From the NCBI GenBank assembly GCA_021737645.1, contig JAIPDO010000001.1:62001-126000 (forward strand): a stretch of 64,000 nt of DNA, given 5' to 3'. The position numbers were made by a program, and so were the translations under genes. This DNA is from Desulfarculaceae bacterium. Lineage in GTDB: Bacteria; Desulfobacterota; Desulfarculia; Desulfarculales; Desulfarculaceae. The notes under the pieces were generated by a model, which saw only the letters and a program-made list of their open reading frames with translations, ran no database searches and was not told where the DNA came from. Shown one piece after another: positions 1-7,522 of the stretch. The stretch's first letter is position 1, and every line of letters starts with the position of its first letter.

Positions 1-937
1 GCTTGCCGCCCACCGTCTCGATAAGATTCATGATGTGGTCGCTGGTGATGGTGGAGGTGATGCCGTCCAGGGTGGCGATGAACAGGCGAATCTCCTCCAC
101 CGTCTCGTCGTCGGAGCGCTTGACGAAGTCGCCCGCCACCAAGTCCTTGTGCAGCTCGATGCGCTCGGGCACCCGGAGGGTGCGCAGGCGGATGAAGTCC
201 GGGTTGATCTGGTTGAGCACCTCGGCGGTGGCCGTGGCGTGCTCGCGCCACCAGCGCTGACCGCCCAATCCGGGCATCACGTACTCGCTAAGCTCCATGC
301 CCGCGGCCTTGATGTTCTGCCCGCCCTTGATTTGCTTGGCCGCAGTCACACCCTTGTTCATGAACTTGAGCAGCGGGTCGTAGCCGGTCTCCAGGCCGAT
401 GTGCACCCGGTTCAGGCCCGCCTCCCGGATCATGGTCAACTCTTCCACGCTGCGCTGGGCAGCGGTGGAGGAACGGGCGTAGGTGGTTACCCGCTTGGCC
501 TCGGGCAGCTTTTCTCGCAAATAGTGCAGGGCCTCGGTGAGCACCGCCGGTTTCATCACCAGGTTGTTGGCGTCCTGCAAAAACACGTTGCCCGTGCCGT
601 AGTAGAGCCAGGCGGCAACGTTGCGGAAGGCGTCGCTGACCGTGGGGGTGGAGAAGACCCGGTTGACCACCTCCGCGTTGAACTGCCCCCCCTGACCCAT
701 GGCCTGGGACAGTTCCACGATCTCCCGGCGCATCTCCGCCGCCGTGTCGATGTCGGCCTTGATCTCTTCCAAAGAGCGGCGGCTGAAGGTGCGGCGCTTG
801 TACACCGGGCAAAACTTGCACTTGTTCCAAGGGCAGTTGCGGGTGAAGCGGAGCAGCAGGCTCTGGGCCTCGCTGGGCGGGCGGATGGGGCCTTGCTCAA
901 AGGTCAGGCTGGGGTCCAGGGCGGGAAGCGCGGTCAC
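1..937 (-). CDS. Radical SAM protein (3' end beyond window)
   Basis: Partial gene; 312 codons are visible and the C-terminus lies off the left edge. The start is a GTG at 937 with a GAGGAG-type ribosome site just upstream. Residues 35-43 carry the cluster-binding cysteines in the setting NCPWNKCKFC, so the enzyme should hold a [4Fe-4S] cluster and cleave S-adenosylmethionine. The spacing is Cx4Cx2C rather than the usual Cx3Cx2C. Further on are barrel-like segments such as HIGLETGYDPLLKFMNKG, typical of HemN/Elp3-like radical SAM proteins. The substrate cannot be read from sequence. A promoter-like TTGACA lies upstream. Confidence 0.85.
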   Translation of the reverse strand, partial: MTALPALDPSLTFEQGPIRPPSEAQSLLLRFTRNCPWNKCKFCPVYKRRTFSRRSLEEIKADIDTAAEMRREIVELSQAMGQGGQFNAEVVNRVFSTPTVSDAFRNVAAWLYYGTGNVFLQDANNLVMKPAVLTEALHYLREKLPEAKRVTTYARSSTAAQRSVEELTMIREAGLNRVHIGLETGYDPLLKFMNKGVTAAKQIKGGQNIKAAGMELSEYVMPGLGGQRWWREHATATAEVLNQINPDFIRLRTLRVPERIELHKDLVAGDFVKRSDDETVEEIRLFIATLDGITSTITSDHIMNLIETVGGK

Positions 938-970
938 GTTCTCTCCTCGGCTGGGTTGGTCGTTAGGTAA

Positions 971-999
971 TAAGTAAGGGGAGCGGGGGGCGGTGTCAA
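971..999 (-). promoter_or_regulatory. Candidate sigma-70 promoter for the radical SAM gene
   Basis: Perfect -35 TTGACA (994-999, minus strand), 17-base spacer and a weak -10 TACTTA (971-976), about 35 bases ahead of the GTG start. The poor -10 keeps this tentative. Confidence 0.4.
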
Positions 1000-1095
1000 G
1001 GATAGTCGGTTGGGGAGGTGGTGGGTTATGATGGGCGGGCGGCTGATGTGGGGCGTGGGGAGAAGAAAGAGTTGGTAAGGAAAAGGGGGAGCGGC

Positions 1096-2067
1096 GTGGC
1101 TAATCCGGAACATGTGGAAATTTTGAAGCAGGGGGTGGAGGTTTGGAATGAGTGGAGAGAGGAAAATCCAAACGTCAGGCCGGATTTGGCTGGCGTAGGT
1201 GTCACCGGCAAGAGACTTGACAGAGTAAATTTCAGAAACGCCTCACTAATCAATGCTAATTTTAACTCATCTGAACTTTTTCAGGCAGATTTTCGCAGAG
1301 CCAATCTTGCCAGGACAAACCTGAGTTGGACATTTCTTAACGAGGCAGACTTAAGAGGCGCCGATCTAATTAAAACTGATTTAAGCTGGTCTTTGGTGTC
1401 CGATGCAAGATTCGAGTTCGCCCGTATCGCGTACACAACCCTCGCGGCCATGGACTTAAGCAAGGTCCGTGGGCTTAACTCAACGGTACACGACGGACCT
1501 TCGGCTATTGATTTACTGACCATTTATAAATCCAAAGGCAAAATCCCCGAATCTTTCCTGCGCGGCTGTGGCGTACCGGAAGATTTCATCAATCTCATCC
1601 CTTCCCTAACTTTCCAAACAGACCAATATTCATCCTGCTTTATAAGTCACAGTTCTCATAACCAGCTTTTCTGCAAACAGCTGTGCACTGATTTAAGGTC
1701 CAGGGGGGTTGATTGCTGGTATTTCCCTGAGGACGCCAAGTGGGGGAGATCACTTTGGGGAGAAATCGACAAGCCTATTAAAATCTATGACAAGCTGCTT
1801 CTTGTTTGTTCAAAACAGTCTTTAAATAGCCCCGCAGTCCTGCGGGAACTTGAGCGTGCCTTGCAACGCGAGGACGCCGAGGGAAAGCACATCCTCTTTC
1901 CCATCCGCATAGACAATTACCTTCTAGGTAAGAACGGGTGGGAACACCCACGCAAGGCCGATGTCGTAGCCAAGGTGGCTGGTGATTTCCGCAACTGGAA
2001 AGACACGGCCATATACCATGAAAAGCTCGACCGCCTGCTGCGCGACCTCAAGGCCTCGGAAGAGTAA
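1096..2067 (+). CDS. Pentapeptide-repeat / TIR-domain protein
   Basis: 323 aa. I chose the GTG at 1096 because an AAGGAAAAGGGGGA purine tract precedes it; in-frame GTGs at 1018 and 1021 would add a low-complexity tail. Residues about 46-106 are pentapeptide repeats of the A(D/N)Lxx type (for example ADFRRANLARTNL and ADLRGADLIKTDL), which fold as a right-handed beta helix. Residues about 180-317 form a TIR domain beginning CFISHSSHNQ, with the WYFPED and LLLVCS strands. A conserved glutamate, E251 in LRELERAL, sits where catalytic TIRs place their NAD+-hydrolysing Glu. The gene stands alone and looks more A/T-rich than its neighbours, suggesting transfer. A defence or NADase role is inference; it could equally be a scaffold protein. 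Confidence 0.85.
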   Translation: MANPEHVEILKQGVEVWNEWREENPNVRPDLAGVGVTGKRLDRVNFRNASLINANFNSSELFQADFRRANLARTNLSWTFLNEADLRGADLIKTDLSWSLVSDARFEFARIAYTTLAAMDLSKVRGLNSTVHDGPSAIDLLTIYKSKGKIPESFLRGCGVPEDFINLIPSLTFQTDQYSSCFISHSSHNQLFCKQLCTDLRSRGVDCWYFPEDAKWGRSLWGEIDKPIKIYDKLLLVCSKQSLNSPAVLRELERALQREDAEGKHILFPIRIDNYLLGKNGWEHPRKADVVAKVAGDFRNWKDTAIYHEKLDRLLRDLKASEE

Positions 2068-2082
2068 CACCGCCTCCAGCAA

Positions 2083-2285
2083 TAGCTGTCATCGCGAGGA
2101 GCGGCGGCCACGGCGGGCTGCCTGCAAAAGGCCGCCATCCCGTTGCTCCGTGGCGACCTTCCTTTTCCCTTGTCATGCCTGCGAGAGCCCAAGGAAGCGG
2201 AAGATTGCCACGGCCAGCCGCGACAAGGCCCTTTTCCAAACCGACGCCCCAGGCGGCGGCCCTCGCAAAGACTCACTAATGCCAG
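2083..2285. repeat. Cluster of degenerate dispersed-repeat copies
   Basis: This gene-free stretch (gap 2068-2371) contains two forward copies of a motif like TGTCATCGCGAGGAGCGG followed by GTGGCGAC or GATTGCCACG. Near 2255-2280 it also has a reverse copy (TTTGCGAGGG on the minus strand). The same motif family recurs at 38812-38870. It looks like a short intergenic repetitive element of the GTCATTGCGAGGAGC...GCAATC kind. No protein is supported here. Confidence 0.6.
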
Positions 2286-2311
2286 ATAGCGAACGCCTCC
2301 CCTCCCCCCCC

Positions 2312-2349
2312 CAGAAAAACAAACCCCCGAGTCCTGGCGGACCCGGGGG
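2312..2349 (-). terminator. Rho-independent terminator
   Basis: Stem of 11 pairs with one mismatch (CCCCCGAGTCC / GGACCCGGGGG, 2324-2349). On the minus strand it is followed by a T-rich tract (complement of 2313-2323). It sits 22 bases past the stop of the secreted-protein gene at 2372. Confidence 0.8.
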
Positions 2350-2371
2350 CGCGAACCGGCTGTCCCCTGCC

Positions 2372-2794
2372 CTACGGCGCGGGCACGCTGGCATGGGCCA
2401 GCCATTGCCAGCCCTTGTTGTTGTGGATGAACACGCTCATGCGCGGGGAGGTCTTGCCGTCCACCCGCATGACGCCCTTCATCTCCTCCACCTTGGCCAA
2501 ATAGGTGACCACCGCCACCGGCCCCTGCTGGGTGGTGCGAAAACCGCTCAGCTCGAACTTGATGAAAGTGACCTCATCCAAATTGGCCATTTCCTGGGCC
2601 TTGTTGCGAGCCCCGGAAGGATACACCGACTGAAAGGCAGGGGAGATCATCCCCGCCTGTTGGGCCAACTGCTTGGTGGCCGAGGAGGCCCACAGATCCC
2701 GCACCAGCTTTTCGCCGTCCGCCTGGGGCTCGGCCCAGGCGGTGGCGCTGGTCAGCAGGCACAGGGCCGCGAGCAGGCAAAAGAGACGCCGCAT
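2372..2794 (-). CDS. Small secreted protein, paralogue A (possibly NTF2-like)
   Basis: 140 aa with a clear signal peptide at residues 1-21 (MRRLFCLLAALC..., cleavage after TAWA), so it is exported. The mature part shares many positions with the next gene upstream: GEKLVRDLWA near the N-terminus, SPAFQSV in the middle, QGPV, and the closing pattern RMSVFI..GWQWLAHA. The alternating beta pattern and size fit an NTF2/SnoaL-like fold, but that is inference and no function is known. It starts 10 bases after its paralogue's stop and ends at a terminator, so the two form a short operon. Confidence 0.75.
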   Translation of the reverse strand: MRRLFCLLAALCLLTSATAWAEPQADGEKLVRDLWASSATKQLAQQAGMISPAFQSVYPSGARNKAQEMANLDEVTFIKFELSGFRTTQQGPVAVVTYLAKVEEMKGVMRVDGKTSPRMSVFIHNNKGWQWLAHASVPAP

Positions 2795-2804
2795 GGTCTT
2801 AGCC

Positions 2805-3230
2805 TTACTTCACCGGCTTCAGGTTGGCGTGGGCCAGCCACTGCCAGCCCTGGTCGGTTTTTATGAATACGCTCATGCGCGGGGCGGGCTTTTTGTCCAG
2901 CCGCTGGCCGTTGATGGTCTCGGCCACGCTGACCGTGTACGTGGCCACGATCACCGGCCCCTGCTCGGTCACCTTGAAGTTACTCAGGGTGTAGGGCCCC
3001 AGGTCAAGGCCCGCGGTCAGCTTCATTTGCTTGGCCTTGCCATAGGCCCCGATACTGCGCACCGATTGAAAGGCCGGGCTGGTCATGGCCTCGATCTTGG
3101 CCTGGTCCTTGGCAGCGAACAGGGCCCACAGGTCCCGCACCAATTTTTCCCCCTGGCTCTGACCGGCCTGGGCCAGTCCCGCGCTCAGCAGCATCCCCAC
3201 GGACAGAGCAATCATCAAAAACTTTTTCAT
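2805..3230 (-). CDS. Small secreted protein, paralogue B (possibly NTF2-like)
   Basis: 141 aa. The ATG at 3230 is chosen because GGAGGG lies 5 bases upstream and it begins a normal signal peptide (MKKFLMIALSVGML, cleavage after AQA); an in-frame ATG 11 codons earlier lacks this. The mature chain matches paralogue A at GEKLVRDLWA, SPAFQSV and RMSVFIKTDQGWQWLAHA, so the pair arose by tandem duplication. Probable periplasmic location. The ligand or enzymatic role is unknown; an NTF2-like pocket is a guess from size and strand pattern. Confidence 0.75.
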   Translation of the reverse strand: MKKFLMIALSVGMLLSAGLAQAGQSQGEKLVRDLWALFAAKDQAKIEAMTSPAFQSVRSIGAYGKAKQMKLTAGLDLGPYTLSNFKVTEQGPVIVATYTVSVAETINGQRLDKKPAPRMSVFIKTDQGWQWLAHANLKPVK

Positions 3231-3283
3231 GAATCCCTCCGATAAAATAAATTTGCTTTTCATTCTATGCCGGGCGGCGCGCT

Positions 3284-3317
3284 AAAAAAAGCCCCTGGAC
3301 CGTAATGGCCCAGGGGC
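3284..3317 (-). terminator. Rho-independent terminator
   Basis: Stem AGCCCCTGG / CCAGGGGCT (3290-3317), followed on the minus strand by seven T. It ends the Fe-S protein transcript and separates it from the secreted paralogues. Confidence 0.85.
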
Positions 3318-3338
3318 TGAATATTGCATAGCAGGTTT

Positions 3339-4478
3339 TTATAGCTGCTCGGCGATAATCTCAACCAGGTCCTTGACCTCTATTTTTTCGTCCACGTTCT
3401 CGGTCTTGGCGCTGTCGACGAACATGTTGACGCAGTAGGGGCAGCAGGTGGCCAACACCTCGGCGCCCTTTTCATCGGCCTCGCGGATCTTGTGGGTGCT
3501 GAAGCGCTGCTCGGGCTCGGCTTCCATCCACAGGCGTCCGCCGCCGCCGCCGCAACAGGTGGCCATGCCCTTGTTGCGCTTGAACTCCAAGACCTCCGCG
3601 CCGGTGGCGGCCAGAAGCTCGCGGGGCTCGTCGAACACTTCGCTGTGACGGCCCAGGTAGCAGGGGTCGTGGTAGATCACCTTCTTGTCGTAGCCGCCCA
3701 GGCTCAGCTTGCCCTCGTCCAACAGCTGCTTGAGCAGTTGGGTGTAATGCACCACCTCGAACTCGCCGCCGAACTCGGGGTATTCCTGGGTGAAGGTGGT
3801 GAAGCAGTGGGGGCTGGTGGTGAGAATCTTTTTCACGCCCTTGTCGTTGAACAGCTTGATGTTCTTACCGGCCAGGTTGGTGAACTGCTCTTCGTCGCCC
3901 ATCTTGCGCAGGGCCTCGCCGCAACAGCTTTCCTCGTTGCCGATGATGCCGTAGCTCACGCCCGCCGCGTTCAGCACCTTTACCAGGGCCTTGGCGATCT
4001 GCTGGGAGCGGGGATCATAGGCCGAGGTGCAACAGACGCTCAGGAAGTACTCCTGGCTGCCGTCGAAGCGCGGCACGTCCAGGCCCTCGGTCCACTTCTC
4101 GCGCTTGTCGCGCTCCTCGGACCAGGGGTTGCCCTTGGAGTGGATGGAGCCCATGATGGAGCTCAGGCTCTTGGGGGCGGCGCCGCTCTCGGCGATCATG
4201 GCCCGCATGGCCCGGATCACGTCGATGATGGCCACCTCGCGGGGGCAGTTGTTCACGCAAAGCTTGCAAGTGGTGCAGGCGTAAAGAATGTCATCGGACT
4301 CGAAGCCCTCCAGACCCAGTTGGCCCATCTTGATGAGCTGGCGGGTGCGGAAGGGGCTGTCCACCGAGGGCCAGGGGCAAAGCCCCGAGCACAGGCCGCA
4401 CTGCATGCACTGGTACAGGGTCTCGCCGCCCATAAGGGCTATGGCCTCACTAACCTCCAGGAACGGTGTGGCGGGCAT
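3339..4478 (-). CDS. HdrD/GlpC-like (Fe-S)-binding oxidoreductase subunit
   Basis: 379 aa. Two ferredoxin-type motifs bind [4Fe-4S] clusters: C24/C27/C30/C34 and C68/C71/C74/C78, each ending CP. Two CCG domains follow, marked by SCCGEALRKMG and, nearer the C-terminus, ATCCGGGGGR and ATCCPYC. This architecture is that of HdrD, DsrK, TmcB and the Fe-S partners of ETF/acyl-CoA dehydrogenases, which pass electrons between a soluble donor and menaquinone or thiols. No signal peptide or membrane span is seen, so it is cytoplasmic or peripheral. It is transcribed alone from a promoter at 4560-4588, through a leader hairpin, to a terminator at 3284. Its redox partner is not evident nearby. Confidence 0.85.
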   Translation of the reverse strand: MPATPFLEVSEAIALMGGETLYQCMQCGLCSGLCPWPSVDSPFRTRQLIKMGQLGLEGFESDDILYACTTCKLCVNNCPREVAIIDVIRAMRAMIAESGAAPKSLSSIMGSIHSKGNPWSEERDKREKWTEGLDVPRFDGSQEYFLSVCCTSAYDPRSQQIAKALVKVLNAAGVSYGIIGNEESCCGEALRKMGDEEQFTNLAGKNIKLFNDKGVKKILTTSPHCFTTFTQEYPEFGGEFEVVHYTQLLKQLLDEGKLSLGGYDKKVIYHDPCYLGRHSEVFDEPRELLAATGAEVLEFKRNKGMATCCGGGGGRLWMEAEPEQRFSTHKIREADEKGAEVLATCCPYCVNMFVDSAKTENVDEKIEVKDLVEIIAEQL

Positions 4479-4504
4479 ACCGTGGTTCTCCTTATCATCC
4501 TAAA

Positions 4505-4542
4505 ATCAGCCGAAGCGCCCAGCCCCGGGGCTGCGCGCTGAT
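4505..4542 (-). promoter_or_regulatory. Leader hairpin upstream of the Fe-S gene
   Basis: Three stem blocks pair in order: ATCAGC/GCTGAT, GCGC/GCGC and AGCCCC/GGGGCT. That gives 16 pairs, with CGAA and CC bulged on one side only. It lies between the promoter (4560-4588) and the start codon (4478), so it would be in the 5' untranslated RNA. Role unknown; it could affect stability or elongation. Confidence 0.55.
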
Positions 4543-4559
4543 CATGCGGGTGCCCATGA

Positions 4560-4588
4560 TGAATAGCACCATCATAATTTAGTGTCAA
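4560..4588 (-). promoter_or_regulatory. Sigma-70 promoter for the Fe-S protein gene
   Basis: Minus-strand TTGACA (4583-4588, perfect -35), 17-base spacer, and TATTCA (4560-4565) as -10. The predicted start is about 75 bases before the ATG at 4478. Confidence 0.6.
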
Positions 4589-4633
4589 GAAAATGGGACG
4601 CCGAAAAGCCCGGTTTAACGGTGGGCTATATTT

Positions 4634-5170
4634 TTAGGCCAATCCGTCCTTGAAGGCGGCCAGGGCCTGGGGAATCACCGAGCGCACCACCGCCTCGGGC
4701 TCAAGGTTCATGCGCCGCTCCACCTGCTGGTAGGAGGGGTAGGCCCGGGTCAGATGCAGGGGCTCGCGGCCCGCCTCGGCTTGAAAGCTGCGGTAGTCCT
4801 GGGCCATTTCCAAGATGCCCGCCCCGCGCACCGGGCCGGGATTTAGCCATCCCAGGCGCACCATCACCTCGAAGCGCACCTGGTCGGCCAAAAACAAGAA
4901 CACATCCAGGGCCTCCAGCTTTTGCCTGGCCTCCAAGTCCGGGTAGCGCTCGCCCGGCCCCAAGCCGCGCACCCCCAACACCACGTCGTACAGGGCCAGT
5001 GTGGCTTGATGGCCCAGCTCGGCCAGTTGGTGCAAGGCGGCGTCGGGCAGGTCCGAAAGAGCGGCGTCGGCGCTTGGGCGGTGGTCCAGGCGGCTCTGCC
5101 AGCGCCCAAAGGCGGCCCTGGCCTGTTTGTCTCGCCTAACCTGTTCCAGGCTCACCACCTCGGCGGCCAT
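4634..5170 (-). CDS. Uncharacterised protein
   Basis: 178 aa, no recognised family. It appears mostly alpha-helical, rich in Ala, Leu, Arg and Glu, without signal peptide or membrane segment. Segments such as VVLGVRGLGPGERY and FLFLADQVRFEVMVRLGW are the most hydrophobic. It starts 15 bases after the stop of the GAF histidine kinase and is last in the glgA-kinase run, so it is probably co-transcribed with them. That context hints at a role downstream of the kinase but does not establish one. Confidence 0.6.
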   Translation of the reverse strand: MAAEVVSLEQVRRDKQARAAFGRWQSRLDHRPSADAALSDLPDAALHQLAELGHQATLALYDVVLGVRGLGPGERYPDLEARQKLEALDVFLFLADQVRFEVMVRLGWLNPGPVRGAGILEMAQDYRSFQAEAGREPLHLTRAYPSYQQVERRMNLEPEAVVRSVIPQALAAFKDGLA

Positions 5171-5185
5171 CGTTCCCCTTCCTTT

Positions 5186-7519
5186 CTACTTCAGGTAGGC
5201 CCGGCCCTCTTCGGCCGCGGGCAAGGTCACCAGGAAGGAGGCCCCCTCGTCGCCCCGGTTGTGCACCTCCACCTGGCCGAAGTGCCGGGTGACGATCTTG
5301 TGCACGATGGACAGGCCCAGGCCCGAACCGGCGTCCTTGGTGGTGAAGAAGGGGTTGAAGATGTTGTGCACCACTTCCATGGGGATGCCGCCGCCGGTGT
5401 CGCTCACCTCCCCTGCCACGAACTGCTTGCCCTCGCGCATCACGCTGAAGGTGCGCATGGTCAGCCGCCCATGGTCCGGCCCCATGGCCTGCACGGCGTT
5501 GAGCACCAAATTGAGGAACACGTGCTTTATCTGGCGGTCGTCGCAAAAGACCGGAGGCAGGCCCTTGCCCAGCTCGCGCTGCACCTCCACGTTGTTCTCC
5601 GCCAGCTCCCGCTCCAACAGGTCCAGGGACTGGTCGATGATCTCGTTGAGGTCGTGCTCCTCGAAGTGCCCCCGGGCGTCCGAGGAAAAGTCCAGCATTT
5701 CGTTGAGGGTGCGCTCCAGGCGCGACACCTCCTCGATTATCACATCCAGATAGGCGGTGATGGGCGAGTCGTCGCCCACCTTTTTTCGGATGCGCCGGGT
5801 GAAGCCCCCGATGGAAACCAGGGGATTTCTGATCTCGTGGGCCACTCCGGCGGCTATCTCGCCCAAGGCGGCCAGCTTGTCCGCCTCCAGCAGGCGGTTG
5901 CGCATCTGGGCCAGTTCCTTGTTGGCGCTCTCCAGGTTGTGGTATAGCCGCGCGGTCTCCAGGGCCAGCCCCCCCAGGCTGGCCAGCATGCCCAGCAGCT
6001 TGAGGTCGCGTTCGTCAAAGGGGCGGCCGCTCAGGTAGTTGTTTACCAGGACGGCCCCCACCACCTTGCCCTTGGCAAACATGGGCACGGCCACGAACGG
6101 CTCTTTCAGGCTCAAGACCTCGACCAAATTGGGATCGACCCTGGGGTCGTTCCGGGGGTCCTCCACCACCACGCTGGCCCCGTTGCTCATGTATATGGAG
6201 GTGTTGCTGTTTTTGGTGTCAAAGGGCACCTCCAGGTTGGCCAAGCGCAAGTCGGTCAACAAGGGCCGGTGGGGCCGCTGATCCCTCAGCTCGTTCAAGC
6301 TCTGGGTCAGCTCCATGTGCATCTGGTTATCCGGGTCCTTGCCCATGTTGGCGATGGGGCGCATCACCCCTTTTTCCTCGTCCAAGAGGAACAACACCAC
6401 CCGGTCGTGGTCCAGGCCGGCGGGGTGGATAACCGCGTCCATGACGATGAGCACCGTGGCCTCGAAATCCATGGTGGTCATCAAAACGGTGCTGATCTCG
6501 TACAAGGTGGCCAGGGAGCCCACCATCTCCTCATTGCGCTGTACCAACACCTCCATGCGCTGAAATATAAGGGCGTTTTCCATGGCCGAGGAAATCATGG
6601 AAGCCATGGTGACCAGCAGGTTGTGGTCTTCCATGTTGAAGCGCGGAACCGCGTCCTTGTCCAGTACCATTTTCTCGAATACGCACAAATGGCCGTTGTA
6701 GTTGCCCTTGAAGCTGAGAGGCACGCACATGCCCTTGGCCTGGCCCCCGCCATCCAGGGGAGATGCGTCATCCGGAGTGTAGAGTTGGCACTCGCCCAGG
6801 CAGTCCCCAATATCCGTGCATTCCGGTGGCACCTGGCCGAAAAGGGCCTGCAAGCGGGGGGGATCATTGGTGGGGGCGTTGATGCACACCTTGCCCCCCC
6901 GGGCTCCCAAAAGCTTGGCCACCATGCCCGCCACCGTGTCCAAAAGCTCGTCCAACTCGATGGTGGAAACCGCCGCCCGGCCCAGCTCACTGATCACGTT
7001 GAGCTCGGTGATGCGCCGTTTGGCCTCGAAGTAGAGTCGATGGTTACGGATGGCGCCGGCCATCTCCCGGGAGACCATCTGCAACAGGAGCACCTCGTCG
7101 TTGTCCATGGTGCGCCCAGGCTCGAAGACCAAAAGCAACACGGCGTAGAGCCGGTTGTCGTCCATCACCGGGAACAGGGCGGCCAACTCGCCTTCCTGGC
7201 ACAGGGCGTCTATGGCCGGGTCATCGCTGGGCAGGCTCACCTGCACCAACTGGGGTTCCCGGTCCCGGGCCGCCCGGCCCACCAGGCCCTGGCCAAAAGC
7301 CACCTCCAAGGGATTGCCGCCTCGTGGTTGGCGGGGCCAAACGTTGGCCTGGGTCAGTTGGCTTTTGGCGGTTTCTTGCAGAAACAGCACCGCCAGGTGC
7401 GACCCAAGGTGCTTGTTGATGGTGCCCAGGATGCTGTCCAGACGCTCATGCACCTCCACCGAGGCGTTGGCGATCTCCACCACATGAGCCAGTACATCGA
7501 ATCGTTGCTCATGATCCAT
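5186..7519 (-). CDS. Triple-GAF sensor histidine kinase
   Basis: 777 aa, soluble (no membrane segments). Three GAF-like sensory domains occupy roughly 15-165, 185-320 and 335-525, followed by a short coiled coil (ANKELAQMRNRLLEADK). The HisKA phospho-acceptor is H561 in AAGVAHEIRNPL. The ATPase domain has the N box at N670/N674 (NLVLNAVQAM), the G1 box at D707 (DTGGGI) and the G2 box GSGLGLSIV. It should autophosphorylate on a cytoplasmic cue, perhaps a small molecule or redox state bound by GAF. The ATG lies 3 bases after the glgA stop, so expression is coupled to glycogen synthase. No response regulator follows directly; the nearest is the divergent receiver at 10571. Confidence 0.9.
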   Translation of the reverse strand: MDHEQRFDVLAHVVEIANASVEVHERLDSILGTINKHLGSHLAVLFLQETAKSQLTQANVWPRQPRGGNPLEVAFGQGLVGRAARDREPQLVQVSLPSDDPAIDALCQEGELAALFPVMDDNRLYAVLLLVFEPGRTMDNDEVLLLQMVSREMAGAIRNHRLYFEAKRRITELNVISELGRAAVSTIELDELLDTVAGMVAKLLGARGGKVCINAPTNDPPRLQALFGQVPPECTDIGDCLGECQLYTPDDASPLDGGGQAKGMCVPLSFKGNYNGHLCVFEKMVLDKDAVPRFNMEDHNLLVTMASMISSAMENALIFQRMEVLVQRNEEMVGSLATLYEISTVLMTTMDFEATVLIVMDAVIHPAGLDHDRVVLFLLDEEKGVMRPIANMGKDPDNQMHMELTQSLNELRDQRPHRPLLTDLRLANLEVPFDTKNSNTSIYMSNGASVVVEDPRNDPRVDPNLVEVLSLKEPFVAVPMFAKGKVVGAVLVNNYLSGRPFDERDLKLLGMLASLGGLALETARLYHNLESANKELAQMRNRLLEADKLAALGEIAAGVAHEIRNPLVSIGGFTRRIRKKVGDDSPITAYLDVIIEEVSRLERTLNEMLDFSSDARGHFEEHDLNEIIDQSLDLLERELAENNVEVQRELGKGLPPVFCDDRQIKHVFLNLVLNAVQAMGPDHGRLTMRTFSVMREGKQFVAGEVSDTGGGIPMEVVHNIFNPFFTTKDAGSGLGLSIVHKIVTRHFGQVEVHNRGDEGASFLVTLPAAEEGRAYLK

Positions 7520-7522
7520 GGC

